A DNA stretch of 64,000 nt from Aquitalea magnusonii (GTDB taxonomy: Bacteria > Pseudomonadota > Gammaproteobacteria > Burkholderiales > Chromobacteriaceae). Of the stretch, positions 30,035-38,222 are shown in pieces (the first letter of the stretch is position 1; each line of letters opens with the position of its first letter). The notes beneath the pieces are model-generated. The model saw nothing but the letters and a program-made list of their open reading frames with translations. It was not told where the DNA came from and searched no databases. The DNA lies in the NCBI RefSeq assembly GCF_002217795.2, contig NZ_AP018823.1:4588001-4652000 (forward strand). Reading direction: 5' to 3'. A program made the position numbers and the translations under genes.

Positions 30035-30121
30035 TCGAAAGGCCCGGCTGTGCCGGGTCCAGTAGAATCGCATCAAATCACGGTGTAAGTAGCCTGAAGC
30101 CCCGCTCTGGCGGGGCTTTTT
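30035..30121 (+). ncRNA. candidate small RNA ending in an intrinsic terminator
   Basis: In the moeB to tlpA gap a GC hairpin (GGCCCGGC / GCCGGGTCC, 30041-30060) and about 37 unpaired bases lead to a strong terminator: AGCCCCGC (30098-30105), loop TCTG, GCGGGGCT (30110-30117), then a T run to 30121. The moeB transcript already stops at 29970, and on the minus strand this stem has no U tract, so a short plus-strand transcript would explain it. No clear promoter was found; it may simply be a back-up terminator. Confidence 0.35.
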
Positions 30122-30132
30122 GTTGGCCGGGC

Positions 30133-30624
30133 TCAGGCGCCCAGTTGCTGGTTCAGGATCTGGTGTACTTCCTTGAAATCCATCACCCCGACATAGCGCT
30201 TGAGGATATTGCCCTGCTTGTCGATCAGGAAGGTGGTTGGTGCCAGCTGGATATCGCCGAAGGCCTTGGCAATACTGCCTTCGCCGTCCAGGGCCACAAA
30301 GAAGGGTAGCTGGTATTTCTGCACAAAGGCCTGCACGTAGTTGGGCGGGTCATAGCTCATGGCCACCGCCATGATCTGCAAGCCCTTGCTGCCATATTGC
30401 TGGTGCAGTTTCTTGATTTCCGGCATTTCTTCCACACAGCCCGAACAACTGGTTGCCCAGAAATTCACCAGCACCACCTTGCCCTTAAGCGAGGCAGTAT
30501 CGGCCTGCTGGCCGCTAAGCGAGGTGTAGCTGACCTGCGGGGCGGCATTGCGGTCGAACAGGGTGGTGTAGGCAATCAGGCCGACTACGGCAAGAGCCAG
30601 GAGGGAGAGCAGAGCCTTCTTCAT
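30133..30624 (-). CDS. TlpA-like thioredoxin-fold protein, membrane-anchored
   Basis: 163 residues. A single N-terminal hydrophobic stretch (ALLSLLALAVVGLIAYTTLF) is an anchor or signal. The active site is CSGC in NFWATSCSGCVEEMPEIKKL, and LAPTTFLIDKQG holds the cis-proline. It probably acts as a periplasmic thiol:disulfide reductase. It is downstream of the thioesterase gene on the same strand; a GC hairpin at 30656-30673 lies between them. Confidence 0.87.
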   Translation of the reverse strand: MKKALLSLLALAVVGLIAYTTLFDRNAAPQVSYTSLSGQQADTASLKGKVVLVNFWATSCSGCVEEMPEIKKLHQQYGSKGLQIMAVAMSYDPPNYVQAFVQKYQLPFFVALDGEGSIAKAFGDIQLAPTTFLIDKQGNILKRYVGVMDFKEVHQILNQQLGA

Positions 30625-30681
30625 GCGTGGTAATCCGGATGGTGGAAGAACAGCAGCCCCGCTTAGGCGGGGCCACCGGCA

Positions 30682-31089
30682 TTATTGGTCCAGCATGGAT
30701 TGCAGGAGTTCCTTCAATTGTCCCTCAAGTGTCACCGCCTTGTTCTGCTTGGCGTCAAACACCACAAAGGTGACATCGGCTTCCGCCACTACCTTGTCAG
30801 TGCCAGCCAGCGTGACACGCTGATGCATCACTGCGCTGCGGCTGCCTATGCTCTTGACCGAGGTGGCGATGGCCAGCGCATCGCCCATGGTGGCCGGATA
30901 GCGGTAGTCGATATTGATGTTGACCACCACCAGTGCCAGGCCGGACTGCAGGAACCAGGGCAGGTCGCCGCGCTCTTCAAAAAAAGTCCAGCGGGCCTCT
31001 TCCAGGAATTCCAGGTAACGGGCGTTGTTGACGTGGCCGTACAGGTCCAGATGATAACCACGGACCTTGATATTTGTTTCATGTGTCAT
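30682..31089 (-). CDS. acyl-CoA thioesterase, hotdog fold (YbgC-like)
   Basis: 135 residues. The hotdog motif is VRGYHLDLYGHVNNARYLEF with the catalytic Asp replaced in position by the D of YHLDLYGHVNN, typical of the 4-hydroxybenzoyl-CoA thioesterase group. It hydrolyses acyl-CoA; the chain length cannot be told. GAGGGG precedes the ATG at 31089. Confidence 0.85.
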   Translation of the reverse strand: MTHETNIKVRGYHLDLYGHVNNARYLEFLEEARWTFFEERGDLPWFLQSGLALVVVNINIDYRYPATMGDALAIATSVKSIGSRSAVMHQRVTLAGTDKVVAEADVTFVVFDAKQNKAVTLEGQLKELLQSMLDQ

Positions 31090-31117
31090 GTGTTTCCCCT
31101 CGGTGTGAAGCTGGGTC

Positions 31118-31492
31118 TCAATCCTCGGCATTGAGGTCCAGCGGAACGAATGGCTCGCGCTCTAGTGGCGTCTCGACCATATCGGTAAGAACGGAGTGGA
31201 TTTCAACATCGAACCACTCCAGGAACAGGGCCGGCGTCAGTTGCTCCGGCCACAGTGTTTCGTCATCGCACCAGTCGGCCAGTTCAGCCTGAAACAGCAT
31301 GCGGTAGTGTTGCAATACAAAATCATGGGCGGATTCATAATCGTCCGCTGCCGGAATCAGCAGGGCGTTACAGTCTCGGGTGAGGCTGTCCAGCTCCAGT
31401 TGGCCATCCAGCTCGCCTGGCAGTTGCTGCAGCCACGCCAGAAAAGGCGCGCGCGGGCGAATCAGGGCAATGCTGCGGTTGACTTCAAACAT
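31118..31492 (-). CDS. hypothetical protein in tonB-thioesterase group
   Basis: 124 residues, acidic, no signal or membrane segment. Visible features are FEVNRSIALIRPRAPFLAWL at the N-terminus and a Trp-rich middle (LADWCDDETLWPEQLTPALF). I do not recognise a family. AAGGA seven bases before the ATG at 31492 decides the start. It lies 14 bases after the tonB-like gene and 28 before the thioesterase gene, so it is likely co-transcribed. Confidence 0.7.
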   Translation of the reverse strand: MFEVNRSIALIRPRAPFLAWLQQLPGELDGQLELDSLTRDCNALLIPAADDYESAHDFVLQHYRMLFQAELADWCDDETLWPEQLTPALFLEWFDVEIHSVLTDMVETPLEREPFVPLDLNAED

Positions 31493-31506
31493 GGTGAATC
31501 CTTGCA

Positions 31507-32373
31507 TTAATGACTGGAAATCTGGTTGTCGCGGGTAAAGGCGAAAGTTTGCACGATGATTTTGGAACCCTGCTGCGCCAGTGAAGGCGGGAAGGGGCTG
31601 AAGGGGGCGCTCATCTGGACAATGCGTTGGGCGCCCTCATCCAGCACGTTCTGGCCCGAGCTGCGCAGGATGCGGCATTTGAGCAGGCTGCCATCGGCAG
31701 CAATGGTGACTTCCAGGGTGACCGAGCCGTGGATGTTCTGTCTGCGCGCCTGCTCCGGGTAGTTGAGGTTGCCGATCCGCTCGATGCGCAAGCGCCAGTC
31801 GGTCTGGTAGCGCGACCATTCGTAGCGGTGGGTGCTGTCGCCATTGCCATTCTTGCGGCCGGATTCCAGATTGCTGTCAGTCATGGTGACGTCGCCACGC
31901 ACGCTGCTCAGTTGGCCCACCTGCGCCAGCAAACTGCCTGCATTCACCGCAGGCTGGGGCTTGTCGCTCGATTCACTGGCTGGTGGTGGCAAGGCGGCTG
32001 ATTTCTGGTCGGCATGCTGACGTATGGTGTGTACCTGGCGTGGTTGCGGAGTGCTGTTTTCCGCCGCCGCCGGTGGCTGGGCCGGCGGCTGTTCGTTGGC
32101 CTGGCGGTGGCTGGTCTGTTGGTGTTTTTGGGTGGTATTGCCGCTACCCTGGTTATTATCCGGGCCCAGGCGGCGGGTATCGGGAGGCGTCGGGCTGGGG
32201 CGCTCGGCCAGATTGACACTGATGGTGTGGCTGTCTGCCAGGCGCAGCGGGCGGACCCATGAAATCATGCCAGAACCGAACAGCAGGGCATGGGCCAGCA
32301 GCGATGCAGCAAGCATGATGAACAGCGTCAACTGCGGATTGCGGTTGACGGGGGTGCGCAGATGGGCGGTCAT
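31507..32373 (-). CDS. TonB-family energy transducer
   Basis: 288 residues. An N-terminal membrane helix (LTLFIMLAASLLAHALLFGS) is followed by a long Pro/Gln-rich linker and a C-terminal TonB domain (LNYPEQARRQNIHGSVTLEV; FSPFPPSLAQQGSKIIVQTF). TonB proteins pass proton-motive energy to outer-membrane receptors. No exbB or exbD is adjacent, so it must borrow them from elsewhere, or it serves another purpose. Confidence 0.85.
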   Translation of the reverse strand: MTAHLRTPVNRNPQLTLFIMLAASLLAHALLFGSGMISWVRPLRLADSHTISVNLAERPSPTPPDTRRLGPDNNQGSGNTTQKHQQTSHRQANEQPPAQPPAAAENSTPQPRQVHTIRQHADQKSAALPPPASESSDKPQPAVNAGSLLAQVGQLSSVRGDVTMTDSNLESGRKNGNGDSTHRYEWSRYQTDWRLRIERIGNLNYPEQARRQNIHGSVTLEVTIAADGSLLKCRILRSSGQNVLDEGAQRIVQMSAPFSPFPPSLAQQGSKIIVQTFAFTRDNQISSH

Positions 32374-32431
32374 GGGTGTACGGCGGCCTCCATAGGTCTG
32401 CAGCAGTTTAGCATGGCTGGGGCAGCAGCAA

Positions 32432-32458
32432 GAAAAACGCCGCGTCTGGCGCGGCGTT
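32432..32458 (-). terminator. intrinsic terminator after dps
   Basis: On minus the stem AACGCCGCG (loop CCAGA) CGCGGCGTT is followed by TTT. It is 18 bases after the dps stop. Confidence 0.85.
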
Positions 32459-32475
32459 GTGAGTCTGGTGACGGT

Positions 32476-32940
32476 TTACTTGTCCAGCATGCTGCGCAGC
32501 ATCCATGCTGTTTTTTCATGTACCTGCAGGCGCTGGGTCAGCAGATCCGCGGTGGGTTCGTCAGCAGCGCGCTCGGCCAGCGGGAAAATGCTGCGGGCAG
32601 TGCGACAGAGGATTTCATGACCATCCACCAGTTGGGCCAGCATGTCTTCCGCTTTCGGCACCCCATTGGCTTCGGCAATCGCGGTCAGCTTGGCGTAGTC
32701 GGCATAGCTGCCCGGAGCAAAGTGGCCCAGTGCGCGAATACGCTCGGCAATCAGGTCCACGGCCAGCGACAGTTCGTTGTATTGCGTTTCGAACATCAGG
32801 TGCAGGGTGTTGAACATCGGCCCGGTGACGTTCCAGTGGAAATTGTGGGTTTTCAGGTACAGGGTGTACGTGTCGGCCAGCAGGCGGGAAAGGCCATGGG
32901 CAATGTCCTGACGGTCTTGTTCGTTGATGCCGATATCCAT
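32476..32940 (-). CDS. dps: Dps/ferritin-like DNA-protecting protein
   Basis: 154 residues, normal for Dps. It forms a 12-mer that oxidises and stores iron and shields DNA. The ferroxidase motif is [20 protein letters not shown] with the metal-binding His and, further on, E in [19 protein letters not shown]. The start at 32940 is set by AGGAG seven bases upstream; a TTG two codons earlier is less likely. Confidence 0.93.
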   Translation of the reverse strand: MDIGINEQDRQDIAHGLSRLLADTYTLYLKTHNFHWNVTGPMFNTLHLMFETQYNELSLAVDLIAERIRALGHFAPGSYADYAKLTAIAEANGVPKAEDMLAQLVDGHEILCRTARSIFPLAERAADEPTADLLTQRLQVHEKTAWMLRSMLDK

Positions 32941-33044
32941 ATGCAAACTCCTGGTTGTTGGGAAATCCGGACCATGCGCGTCGGCTGCTGTTGCCGGCAG
33001 GCTGCGGTTCTGGTCTAGAATTGCCCTTTTACGGAAAAATCACC

Positions 33045-33341
33045 ATGAAACCCTGGTTGGTCTGTAGTGGCAGTGTCGTGCGCCTTACCCTGCATGTCCA
33101 GCCTGGAGCCAGAAAAACCGAAGTCGCCGGCGAGCATGGTGACTGCCTGAAAATCCGTCTGGCAGCGCCTCCGGTGGATGGCAAGGCCAATGCCGCCCTG
33201 CTTGCCTGGCTTGCTGACTGTTTTGCCGTGGGCAAACGCAGTGTTGCCTTGCTTGCCGGAGACAAGAGCCGCCACAAGGTGGTGGCAATTGATTCTTGCC
33301 TGAGCGAAGCCGCGGTGCTGGCCTTGCTGCATGTTCAGTGA
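33045..33341 (+). CDS. DUF167 (YggU) family protein
   Basis: 98 residues with the DUF167 core: LHVQPGARKTEVAGEHGDCL, KIRLAAPPVDGKANAALLAW and LLAGDKSRHKVV. Function is unknown. Its last seven bases overlap the convergent fxsA gene. Confidence 0.9.
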   Translation: MKPWLVCSGSVVRLTLHVQPGARKTEVAGEHGDCLKIRLAAPPVDGKANAALLAWLADCFAVGKRSVALLAGDKSRHKVVAIDSCLSEAAVLALLHVQ

Positions 33342-33760
33342 AGCCGCGGCGGTTGGTCCTGACCCTTGGGCTCGACCCTGCTGAATTCGCCCTCAATGAC
33401 ATCATCAGCCATTCCCGCCGGGCTGGCCACATTCTGCAGGGTAGGACCCTTGAATGGCAGCAGCAACAGAATGGCCAGCAGGTCGCTCAGGATGCCCGGA
33501 ATGGCGAACAGCAGCCCGGACAGGGCATAACGCAAGGGCCACAGCAGGGAGTATAGCGATACCTGCTGGCCCTGGCGCAATACGCTGGACAGGGTGAGCA
33601 GGGCACCTAGCTTCTGGTTGCGCAGCATCCAGATGCCCAGCAGGCTGCTGGCTACCACCAGCAGGAACACCACACCACCACCCAGATGGTGGGCCAGGGT
33701 GACCAGGGTGGCGATTTCCAGCAGGGGATACAGCAGTAACAACAATAGTATGGCGCGCAT
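33335..33760 (-). CDS. fxsA: FxsA family membrane protein
   Basis: 141 residues. Four hydrophobic helices; the N-terminus (LLLYPLLEIATLVTLAHHLG) and the LLFAIPGILSDLLAILLLLP block match FxsA, which when overproduced relieves phage T7 exclusion by plasmid F in E. coli. Natural role unknown. It is divergent from cutA with only 17 bases between starts, so at least one promoter lies inside a coding region. Confidence 0.88.
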   Translation of the reverse strand: MRAILLLLLLYPLLEIATLVTLAHHLGGGVVFLLVVASSLLGIWMLRNQKLGALLTLSSVLRQGQQVSLYSLLWPLRYALSGLLFAIPGILSDLLAILLLLPFKGPTLQNVASPAGMADDVIEGEFSRVEPKGQDQPPRLH

Positions 33761-33777
33761 CGAATCAGGGTACCCGT

Positions 33778-34119
33778 ATGAATTGTCTGATGGTTTTTTG
33801 CAATGTGCCGGATGAAGCAACGGCCCAGCACATCGCCCATGTTCTGGTGCAGGAGCAACTGGCTGCCTGCGTCAATATTCTGCCTGCCTGTCGCTCAGTG
33901 TATATCTGGGAGGGCGCGCTGCAAGAAAGCCGCGAAATTCCCTTGCTGATCAAGACGACGGAGGCGGTATACGCTGCACTGGAGCAGCGCTTGCATGCGC
34001 TGCATCCGTATGATGTGCCGGAAATTATTGCCTTGCCAGTCAGCCAGGGCTTGCCCGCCTACCTGACATGGGTATCACAGGCGGTGCTTTCAAGAGATGG
34101 CGCGCAGCAGGAACAATAA
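33778..34119 (+). CDS. cutA: divalent-cation tolerance protein CutA
   Basis: 113 residues, ordinary length. CutA trimers are linked to copper tolerance. Motifs are FCNVPDEATAQHIAHVLVQE, LAACVNILPACRSVYIWEG and HPYDVPEIIALPVSQGLPAY. It sits just before the tRNA-Lys array. Confidence 0.94.
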   Translation: MNCLMVFCNVPDEATAQHIAHVLVQEQLAACVNILPACRSVYIWEGALQESREIPLLIKTTEAVYAALEQRLHALHPYDVPEIIALPVSQGLPAYLTWVSQAVLSRDGAQQEQ

Positions 34120-34212
34120 TTTTCGACTGGCGCTATCGTGACCAAGTTCCGGCTGTTTAGCATGAATTTCGGGTCTATGCCCCGGTTTTTTCAAATTAAT
34201 TCGGTAAAAGTA

Positions 34213-34241
34213 TTGACTGAAAAAGGCTGTTTTATTATAGT
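34213..34241 (+). promoter_or_regulatory. promoter of the tRNA-Lys array
   Basis: TTGACT (34213-34218), a 17-bp spacer, then TATAGT (34236-34241), about 15 bases before the first tRNA. The sequence around it is AT-rich, as usual for stable RNA promoters. Confidence 0.8.
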
Positions 34242-34256
34242 TGCGAACTCTTTCGT

Positions 34257-34332
34257 GGGTCGGTAGCTCAGCCGGTAGAGCAGCGGACTTTTAATCCGTT
34301 GGTCGCGAGTTCGAATCTCGCCCGACCCACCA
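34257..34332 (+). tRNA. tRNA-Lys (TTT), copy 1
   Basis: 76 bases with encoded CCA. Acceptor GGGTCGG pairs with CCGACCC, anticodon loop ACTTTTAAT gives TTT, and the T arm is GCGAGTTCGAATCTCGC. Confidence 0.98.
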
Positions 34333-34343
34333 ATGTTTTGCCC

Positions 34344-34419
34344 GGGTTGTTAGCTCAGTTGGTAGAGCAGCGGACTCTTAATCCGTAGGTCGAGTGTTCG
34401 AGCCACTCACAACCCACCA
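34344..34419 (+). tRNA. tRNA-Lys (CTT), copy 1
   Basis: 76 bases with encoded CCA. Acceptor GGGTTGT pairs with ACAACCC, anticodon CTT in GGACTCTTAATCC, T arm GAGTGTTCGAGCCACTC. Confidence 0.97.
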
Positions 34420-34448
34420 GTTTTCCGGTTTTGCCGTCAAGCAAGATC

Positions 34449-34524
34449 GGGTCGGTAGCTCAGCCGGTAGAGCAGCGGACTTTTAATCCGTTGGTCGCGA
34501 GTTCGAATCTCGCCCGACCCACCA
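34449..34524 (+). tRNA. tRNA-Lys (TTT), copy 2
   Basis: Identical to copy 1 at every position I compared; same acceptor, anticodon TTT and encoded CCA. Confidence 0.98.
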
Positions 34525-34536
34525 AACGTTTTGCCC

Positions 34537-34612
34537 GGGTTGTTAGCTCAGTTGGTAGAGCAGCGGACTCTTAATCCGTAGGTCGAGTGTTCGAGCCACT
34601 CACAACCCACCA
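34537..34612 (+). tRNA. tRNA-Lys (CTT), copy 2
   Basis: Identical to copy 1 of the CTT gene as far as I can compare; encoded CCA. Confidence 0.97.
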
Positions 34613-34640
34613 GTTTCCGGTTTTGCCGTCAAGCAAGATC

Positions 34641-34716
34641 GGGTCGGTAGCTCAGCCGGTAGAGCAGCGGACTTTTAATCCGTTGGTCGCGAGTTCGAAT
34701 CTCGCCCGACCCACCA
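34641..34716 (+). tRNA. tRNA-Lys (TTT), copy 3
   Basis: Same sequence as copies 1 and 2, encoded CCA; starts 192 bases after copy 2. Confidence 0.98.
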
Positions 34717-34727
34717 CCGTTTTGCCC

Positions 34728-34803
34728 GGGTTGTTAGCTCAGTTGGTAGAGCAGCGGACTCTTAATCCGTAGGTCGAGTGTTCGAGCCACTCACAACCCA
34801 CCA
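34728..34803 (+). tRNA. tRNA-Lys (CTT), copy 3
   Basis: Same sequence as the other CTT copies, encoded CCA; last member before the array terminator. Confidence 0.97.
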
Positions 34804-34812
34804 GATAATGAA

Positions 34813-34844
34813 AAGCCCGGTCGCCATGGTGACCGGGCTTTTTG
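34813..34844 (+). terminator. terminator of the tRNA-Lys array
   Basis: Stem AAGCCCGGTC (34813-34822) pairs with GACCGGGCTT (34831-34840) and TTTG follows. Confidence 0.9.
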
Positions 34845-34933
34845 TTTGTGCTGATCCGCCACGCTGATATCGTCAAGCCGGCCCTCGGTGTGGATAATGA
34901 CAGGGTCAACAATACCAGTGAGAGAGCAAGGGC

Positions 34934-35260
34934 ATGATCAAACATTTTACCTTTGTGATGCTATTGGCTACGCCGCTGCCGTTGCTGGCACAGACTGTGG
35001 ATGAGCAATTGCTGGCGGCGCAGATGGCCTATCAGCAGGCCAATAATGTGCAGGAGCAGGCCGCTGAACGGCTGAAGCAGGCGCAAACCGCCAAGTCGCA
35101 GGCTGATCAGCGCTTGCTTGATGCCCAAGCCGCAGTACAGCGGGCCAATGATGAGCTGGCTGCCGCCGGCAGTGCCGATGCTGCGGCCAAACAGCAGATG
35201 CAGCAGCAGACCCAGCAATTGAACGAGGCATGGAAGCGCAAGGAAGCCGGTGGCCAGTGA
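34934..35260 (+). CDS. small secreted coiled-coil protein
   Basis: 108 residues. A signal peptide (FTFVMLLATPLPLLAQ) is followed by an almost wholly helical, Gln/Ala-rich segment with heptad-like spacing (QEQAAERLKQAQTAKSQADQ). No family recognised; such proteins are often periplasmic. A bidirectional terminator follows. Confidence 0.65.
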   Translation: MIKHFTFVMLLATPLPLLAQTVDEQLLAAQMAYQQANNVQEQAAERLKQAQTAKSQADQRLLDAQAAVQRANDELAAAGSADAAAKQQMQQQTQQLNEAWKRKEAGGQ

Positions 35261-35281
35261 GTGGCATGGAGCCGCCAGATG

Positions 35282-35309
35282 AAAAAAGCCGGTGTAGTCC
35301 GGCTTTTTT
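35282..35309. terminator. bidirectional terminator between small ORF and DUF4124 gene
   Basis: AAAAAAGCCGG (35282-35292) pairs with CCGGCTTTTTT (35299-35309); runs of A and T on both sides serve both converging genes. Confidence 0.9.
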
Positions 35310-35312
35310 CAT

Positions 35313-35918
35313 TTACTGCCTGCCATGGGTGATTTGCTGGTAGCGGTTAATGTCTTCCTGCATTTTCTGCCGCACACTGTTGTACTCGGCCTGCTTGGTG
35401 GCCAGAACTGCGGCCAGCCCTTTTTGCTCCTGCTGGATGACCTGGATGTTATGCAGCAGGCCGGCCGGTACCGGGCGATGCATCTTCTGGCTGACATCCT
35501 GCTCCTTGAGCATGTCGCGCAGTTGCAGATTGAGGGATTTCAGGCGCGAATACTGGGCATCCAGCGAGGCCTGCAGAATGCTCAGCTGCTTCTCGCGGTC
35601 GGCCTTCAGTTCGTCGATATTGCGGTAGCTTTCCAGCAGCCCCTTGTCGTAACGGGCGCTATCCAGTTGGCGTTGCTGCTCCAGCTTGTGCTGCGCCTCG
35701 CTGGCCTCGCGTTGGCGGCGGGCCTGTTCGCTCTCTGCCTGTTTGCGCACCGTGCCCTGCCGGCTCAGTTCTGCCACGCCCTGCTTCTGGTTTTGCAAAG
35801 GCGCGGCATCGCTGTAATGCACCTTGCCTGCGTCGTCCACCCACTTGTACAGCGCACCATCAGCCATGGCGGTGTTGCAAGCCAGCAAGAGGGTCAAGGC
35901 AGGCAGATGCTTGGTCAT
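35313..35918 (-). CDS. DUF4124 domain secreted protein with coiled coil
   Basis: 201 residues. A signal peptide ([15 protein letters not shown]) is followed by a short DUF4124 domain ([20 protein letters not shown]) and then a long helical, charged region of about 140 residues. Function unknown. Its ATG overlaps the pyrE stop (35915-35918), so it is co-translated with pyrE. Confidence 0.85.
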   Translation of the reverse strand: MTKHLPALTLLLACNTAMADGALYKWVDDAGKVHYSDAAPLQNQKQGVAELSRQGTVRKQAESEQARRQREASEAQHKLEQQRQLDSARYDKGLLESYRNIDELKADREKQLSILQASLDAQYSRLKSLNLQLRDMLKEQDVSQKMHRPVPAGLLHNIQVIQQEQKGLAAVLATKQAEYNSVRQKMQEDINRYQQITHGRQ

Positions 35919-36562
35919 TTTTCGTTCACTCCATATTGGGCGCGGTAGTCACGTACTGCAGCCAGGTGCTGCGCCAGTTCCGGGCTGCCTTCCAGGAAGC
36001 CCAGCAGGTCTTTCAGGGTGGCAATGGCCACCACCGGCATGCCATATTGCTGTGCGACTTCCTGTACCGCGGACAGCTCACCGGAACCGCGCTCCATGCG
36101 ATCCAGTGCAATGGCCACACCCGCCGGGGTGGCACCGGCGGCACGGATCAGTTCCACCGACTCGCGCACCGAAGTACCGGCGGAAATCACGTCGTCAATG
36201 ATCAGCACGCGGCCCTGCAGCGGGGCACCTACCAGGGTGCCGCCTTCGCCGTGATCCTTGGCTTCCTTGCGATTATAGGCAAAGGGAACGTTGCGGCCTT
36301 GTTCGGCCATGGCCATGGTGGCGCCGGCTGCCAGGATGATACCCTTGTAGGCTGGCCCGAACAGCATGTCGAACTCGATATTGCTTGCCAATATGGACTT
36401 GGCATAAAAACGCGACAAGTGCAGGGTGGACAAGCCGTCGTTAAACAGGCCGGCATTGAAGAAGTACGGCGATTTGCGCCCTGCCTTGGTGATGAACTCG
36501 CCAAACTTCAGTACCTGCTTGTCGAGTGCAAAACGGATAAAATCTTGGCGGAAATCGCTCAT
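35915..36562 (-). CDS. pyrE: orotate phosphoribosyltransferase
   Basis: 215 residues. It joins orotate and PRPP to make OMP in pyrimidine synthesis. The PRPP-binding loop is [20 protein letters not shown]; other blocks are [20 protein letters not shown] and [20 protein letters not shown]. It is divergent from exonuclease III; the 77-base gap must hold both promoters. Confidence 0.97.
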   Translation of the reverse strand: MSDFRQDFIRFALDKQVLKFGEFITKAGRKSPYFFNAGLFNDGLSTLHLSRFYAKSILASNIEFDMLFGPAYKGIILAAGATMAMAEQGRNVPFAYNRKEAKDHGEGGTLVGAPLQGRVLIIDDVISAGTSVRESVELIRAAGATPAGVAIALDRMERGSGELSAVQEVAQQYGMPVVAIATLKDLLGFLEGSPELAQHLAAVRDYRAQYGVNEK

Positions 36563-36639
36563 ATCATTCCTCTTAAGAGACTAGTTAACTATCTGAACGG
36601 CTGGAAAATTTGCCGGCAAGGATAGCACAGGAGACTGCA

Positions 36640-37422
36640 TTGCTTCGAATCGTTTCAGCCAATCTCAATGGCATCCGCTCGGCGGACAAGAAGGGTTTTT
36701 TTGACTGGTTGTCCGGCATTGCGGCTGATTTTGTCTGCGTGCAGGAATTGAAGGCGCAGGCGGGAGACCTGAGCGAACGCATGCGTGCGCCGGATGGCAT
36801 GACCGGCTATTTCCACTATGCCGAAAAAAAGGGTTACAGCGGGGTGGGGGTCTACACACGTCGCCAGCCGGACGCCGTGATTGAAGGGCTGGGCGTGGAC
36901 TGGATCGACGCCGAAGGCCGTTTTCTGCAACTGGATTTTGGCAATCTCAGCGTGGTGTCGCTGTATCTGCCTTCTGGCTCCAGCAGCGATGAACGCCAGC
37001 AGGTGAAGTTCCAGTTTCTGGATGTGTTCATGCCGCATCTGGAACAACTGAAGGCGGCTGGCCGGGATATCGTGATCTGTGGCGACTGGAACATTGCTCA
37101 CAATGAAATCGACCTGAAAAACTGGAAGGGAAACCTGAAAAACTCCGGTTTCCTGCCGGAAGAGCGCGCCTGGATGAGCGATCTGCTGGGGCGCGTGGGC
37201 TGGTGTGATGTCTGGCGTACCTTGTATCCGGAGCAACCCGGCTATAGCTGGTGGAGCAACCGCGGTCAGGCCTATGCCAAGGATGTGGGCTGGCGTATCG
37301 ACTACCACATTGTCACCCCGTCCTTGATGGCCCTGGCCAGGAGCGCATCGGTTTACAAGGAGGAGAAGTTTTCCGACCATGCGCCGCTGATCGTGGATTA
37401 CGCACTGGAGCTGCCGGCCTGA
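36640..37422 (+). CDS. xth: exodeoxyribonuclease III / AP endonuclease
   Basis: 260 residues. It cuts DNA 5' of abasic sites and has 3'-5' exonuclease action. The EEP-fold motifs are IVSANLNGIRSADKKGFFDW, CVQELKAQ, VICGDWNIAHNEIDLKNW and FSDHAPLIVDY. The start is TTG at 36640: AGGAGA lies five bases before it and the family N-terminus LRIVSANLNG begins there. An upstream ATG would add non-conserved residues. Confidence 0.93.
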   Translation: MLRIVSANLNGIRSADKKGFFDWLSGIAADFVCVQELKAQAGDLSERMRAPDGMTGYFHYAEKKGYSGVGVYTRRQPDAVIEGLGVDWIDAEGRFLQLDFGNLSVVSLYLPSGSSSDERQQVKFQFLDVFMPHLEQLKAAGRDIVICGDWNIAHNEIDLKNWKGNLKNSGFLPEERAWMSDLLGRVGWCDVWRTLYPEQPGYSWWSNRGQAYAKDVGWRIDYHIVTPSLMALARSASVYKEEKFSDHAPLIVDYALELPA

Positions 37423-37604
37423 GCGATGCCGGCTGCTGCTTGATGAATTTGTGTTGAGCCGGTTGCGATTGCTAACACATCGCAATGATTGTTTTCACCG
37501 GTGGCAGGTTGGCGGGGCTAGGATGAAGGCATCGGGGCAGATTGCCTGCGCTGCCTTTGGCTTGCCGCAGGTGAGCGTGAACAACACTTATCTCAGGACG
37601 CGCC

Positions 37605-38057
37605 ATGAAACATCGTCTGCTGTTTTGCTTGCTGGCATTGACCGCCGCCACCCCGGCGCTGGCGGCCAATGTCGGTATTTCCGTCAATATCGGTGAGCCA
37701 GGCTTTTACGGCCAGTTGGATATTGGCAATTATCCACCACCGGCTTTGCTGTATCCGCAGCCGGTGATTGTCAGCCCGGTGGTGGTGGCCCAGCCCCCGA
37801 TCTACCTGCGGGTGCCGCCTGGTCATGCCCGGCATTGGGATCGCTATTGCAGCCGTTACCATGCCTGCGATCGCCGGGTGTATTTCGTGCAGGACCAGTG
37901 GTATCGCCAGGAATATGCGCCGCGTTATCTGCGCGAACACCCGCATGGTCATCATGACAATGGCTGGCATGAGAGAGAAGACCACCGCGGGCATGGGCCG
38001 CGTGACGGACGTCCGGGTGAGCCCTGGCCGGATCAGGGTGGGCCGGGTCGTCATTGA
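37605..38057 (+). CDS. secreted His/Pro-rich protein, unknown
   Basis: 150 residues. Signal peptide (LLFCLLALTAATPALAA), then a Pro/Val/Tyr-rich middle (YPQPVIVSPVVVAQPPIYLR), two cysteines in YCSRYHACDRR, and a C-terminal tail rich in His, Gly and Pro. The tail could bind metal. No named family is recognised. A strong terminator follows. Confidence 0.65.
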   Translation: MKHRLLFCLLALTAATPALAANVGISVNIGEPGFYGQLDIGNYPPPALLYPQPVIVSPVVVAQPPIYLRVPPGHARHWDRYCSRYHACDRRVYFVQDQWYRQEYAPRYLREHPHGHHDNGWHEREDHRGHGPRDGRPGEPWPDQGGPGRH

Positions 38058-38075
38058 GCTTGCTGTTTTCCCTTT

Positions 38076-38102
38076 AAAACCGCCGGTGATGCCGGCGGTT
38101 TT
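38076..38102 (+). terminator. terminator after the His-rich secreted protein
   Basis: AAAACCGCCGG (38076-38086), loop TGATG, CCGGCGGTTTT (38092-38102). Confidence 0.9.
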
Positions 38103-38222
38103 GCATTCTGCGGCAAAGCGTTTTAGCCTGTGCTGTGTATGACAAAACCGTCCTGGCAGACAGGGCGCAACCACGGAGCAGCATGCGCAGCGTTGCTGCA
38201 CCGGCAACAAGCAAGGGTGATG

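Larger units (their letters stand above)
34257..34803 (+). repeat. three tandem 192-bp units, each a tRNA-Lys TTT+CTT pair
   Basis: Units begin at 34257, 34449 and 34641. Both tRNAs look unchanged between units. The spacers differ by one or two bases only (11, 12 and 11 bases inside pairs; 29 and 28 between pairs). The two longer spacers share CCGGTTTTGCCGTCAAGCAA. All lie in one direction between one promoter and one terminator. Confidence 0.95.

Noticed and set aside
34257..34803. Regularly spaced repeats that look at first like a CRISPR array
   Set aside because: The repeated elements are complete tRNA-Lys genes with CCA ends and the spacers are almost identical to each other, unlike CRISPR spacers.
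36610..36639. ATG upstream of exonuclease III as start
   Set aside because: The extra ten residues are not like family N-termini and the ribosome site AGGAGA fits the TTG at 36640.
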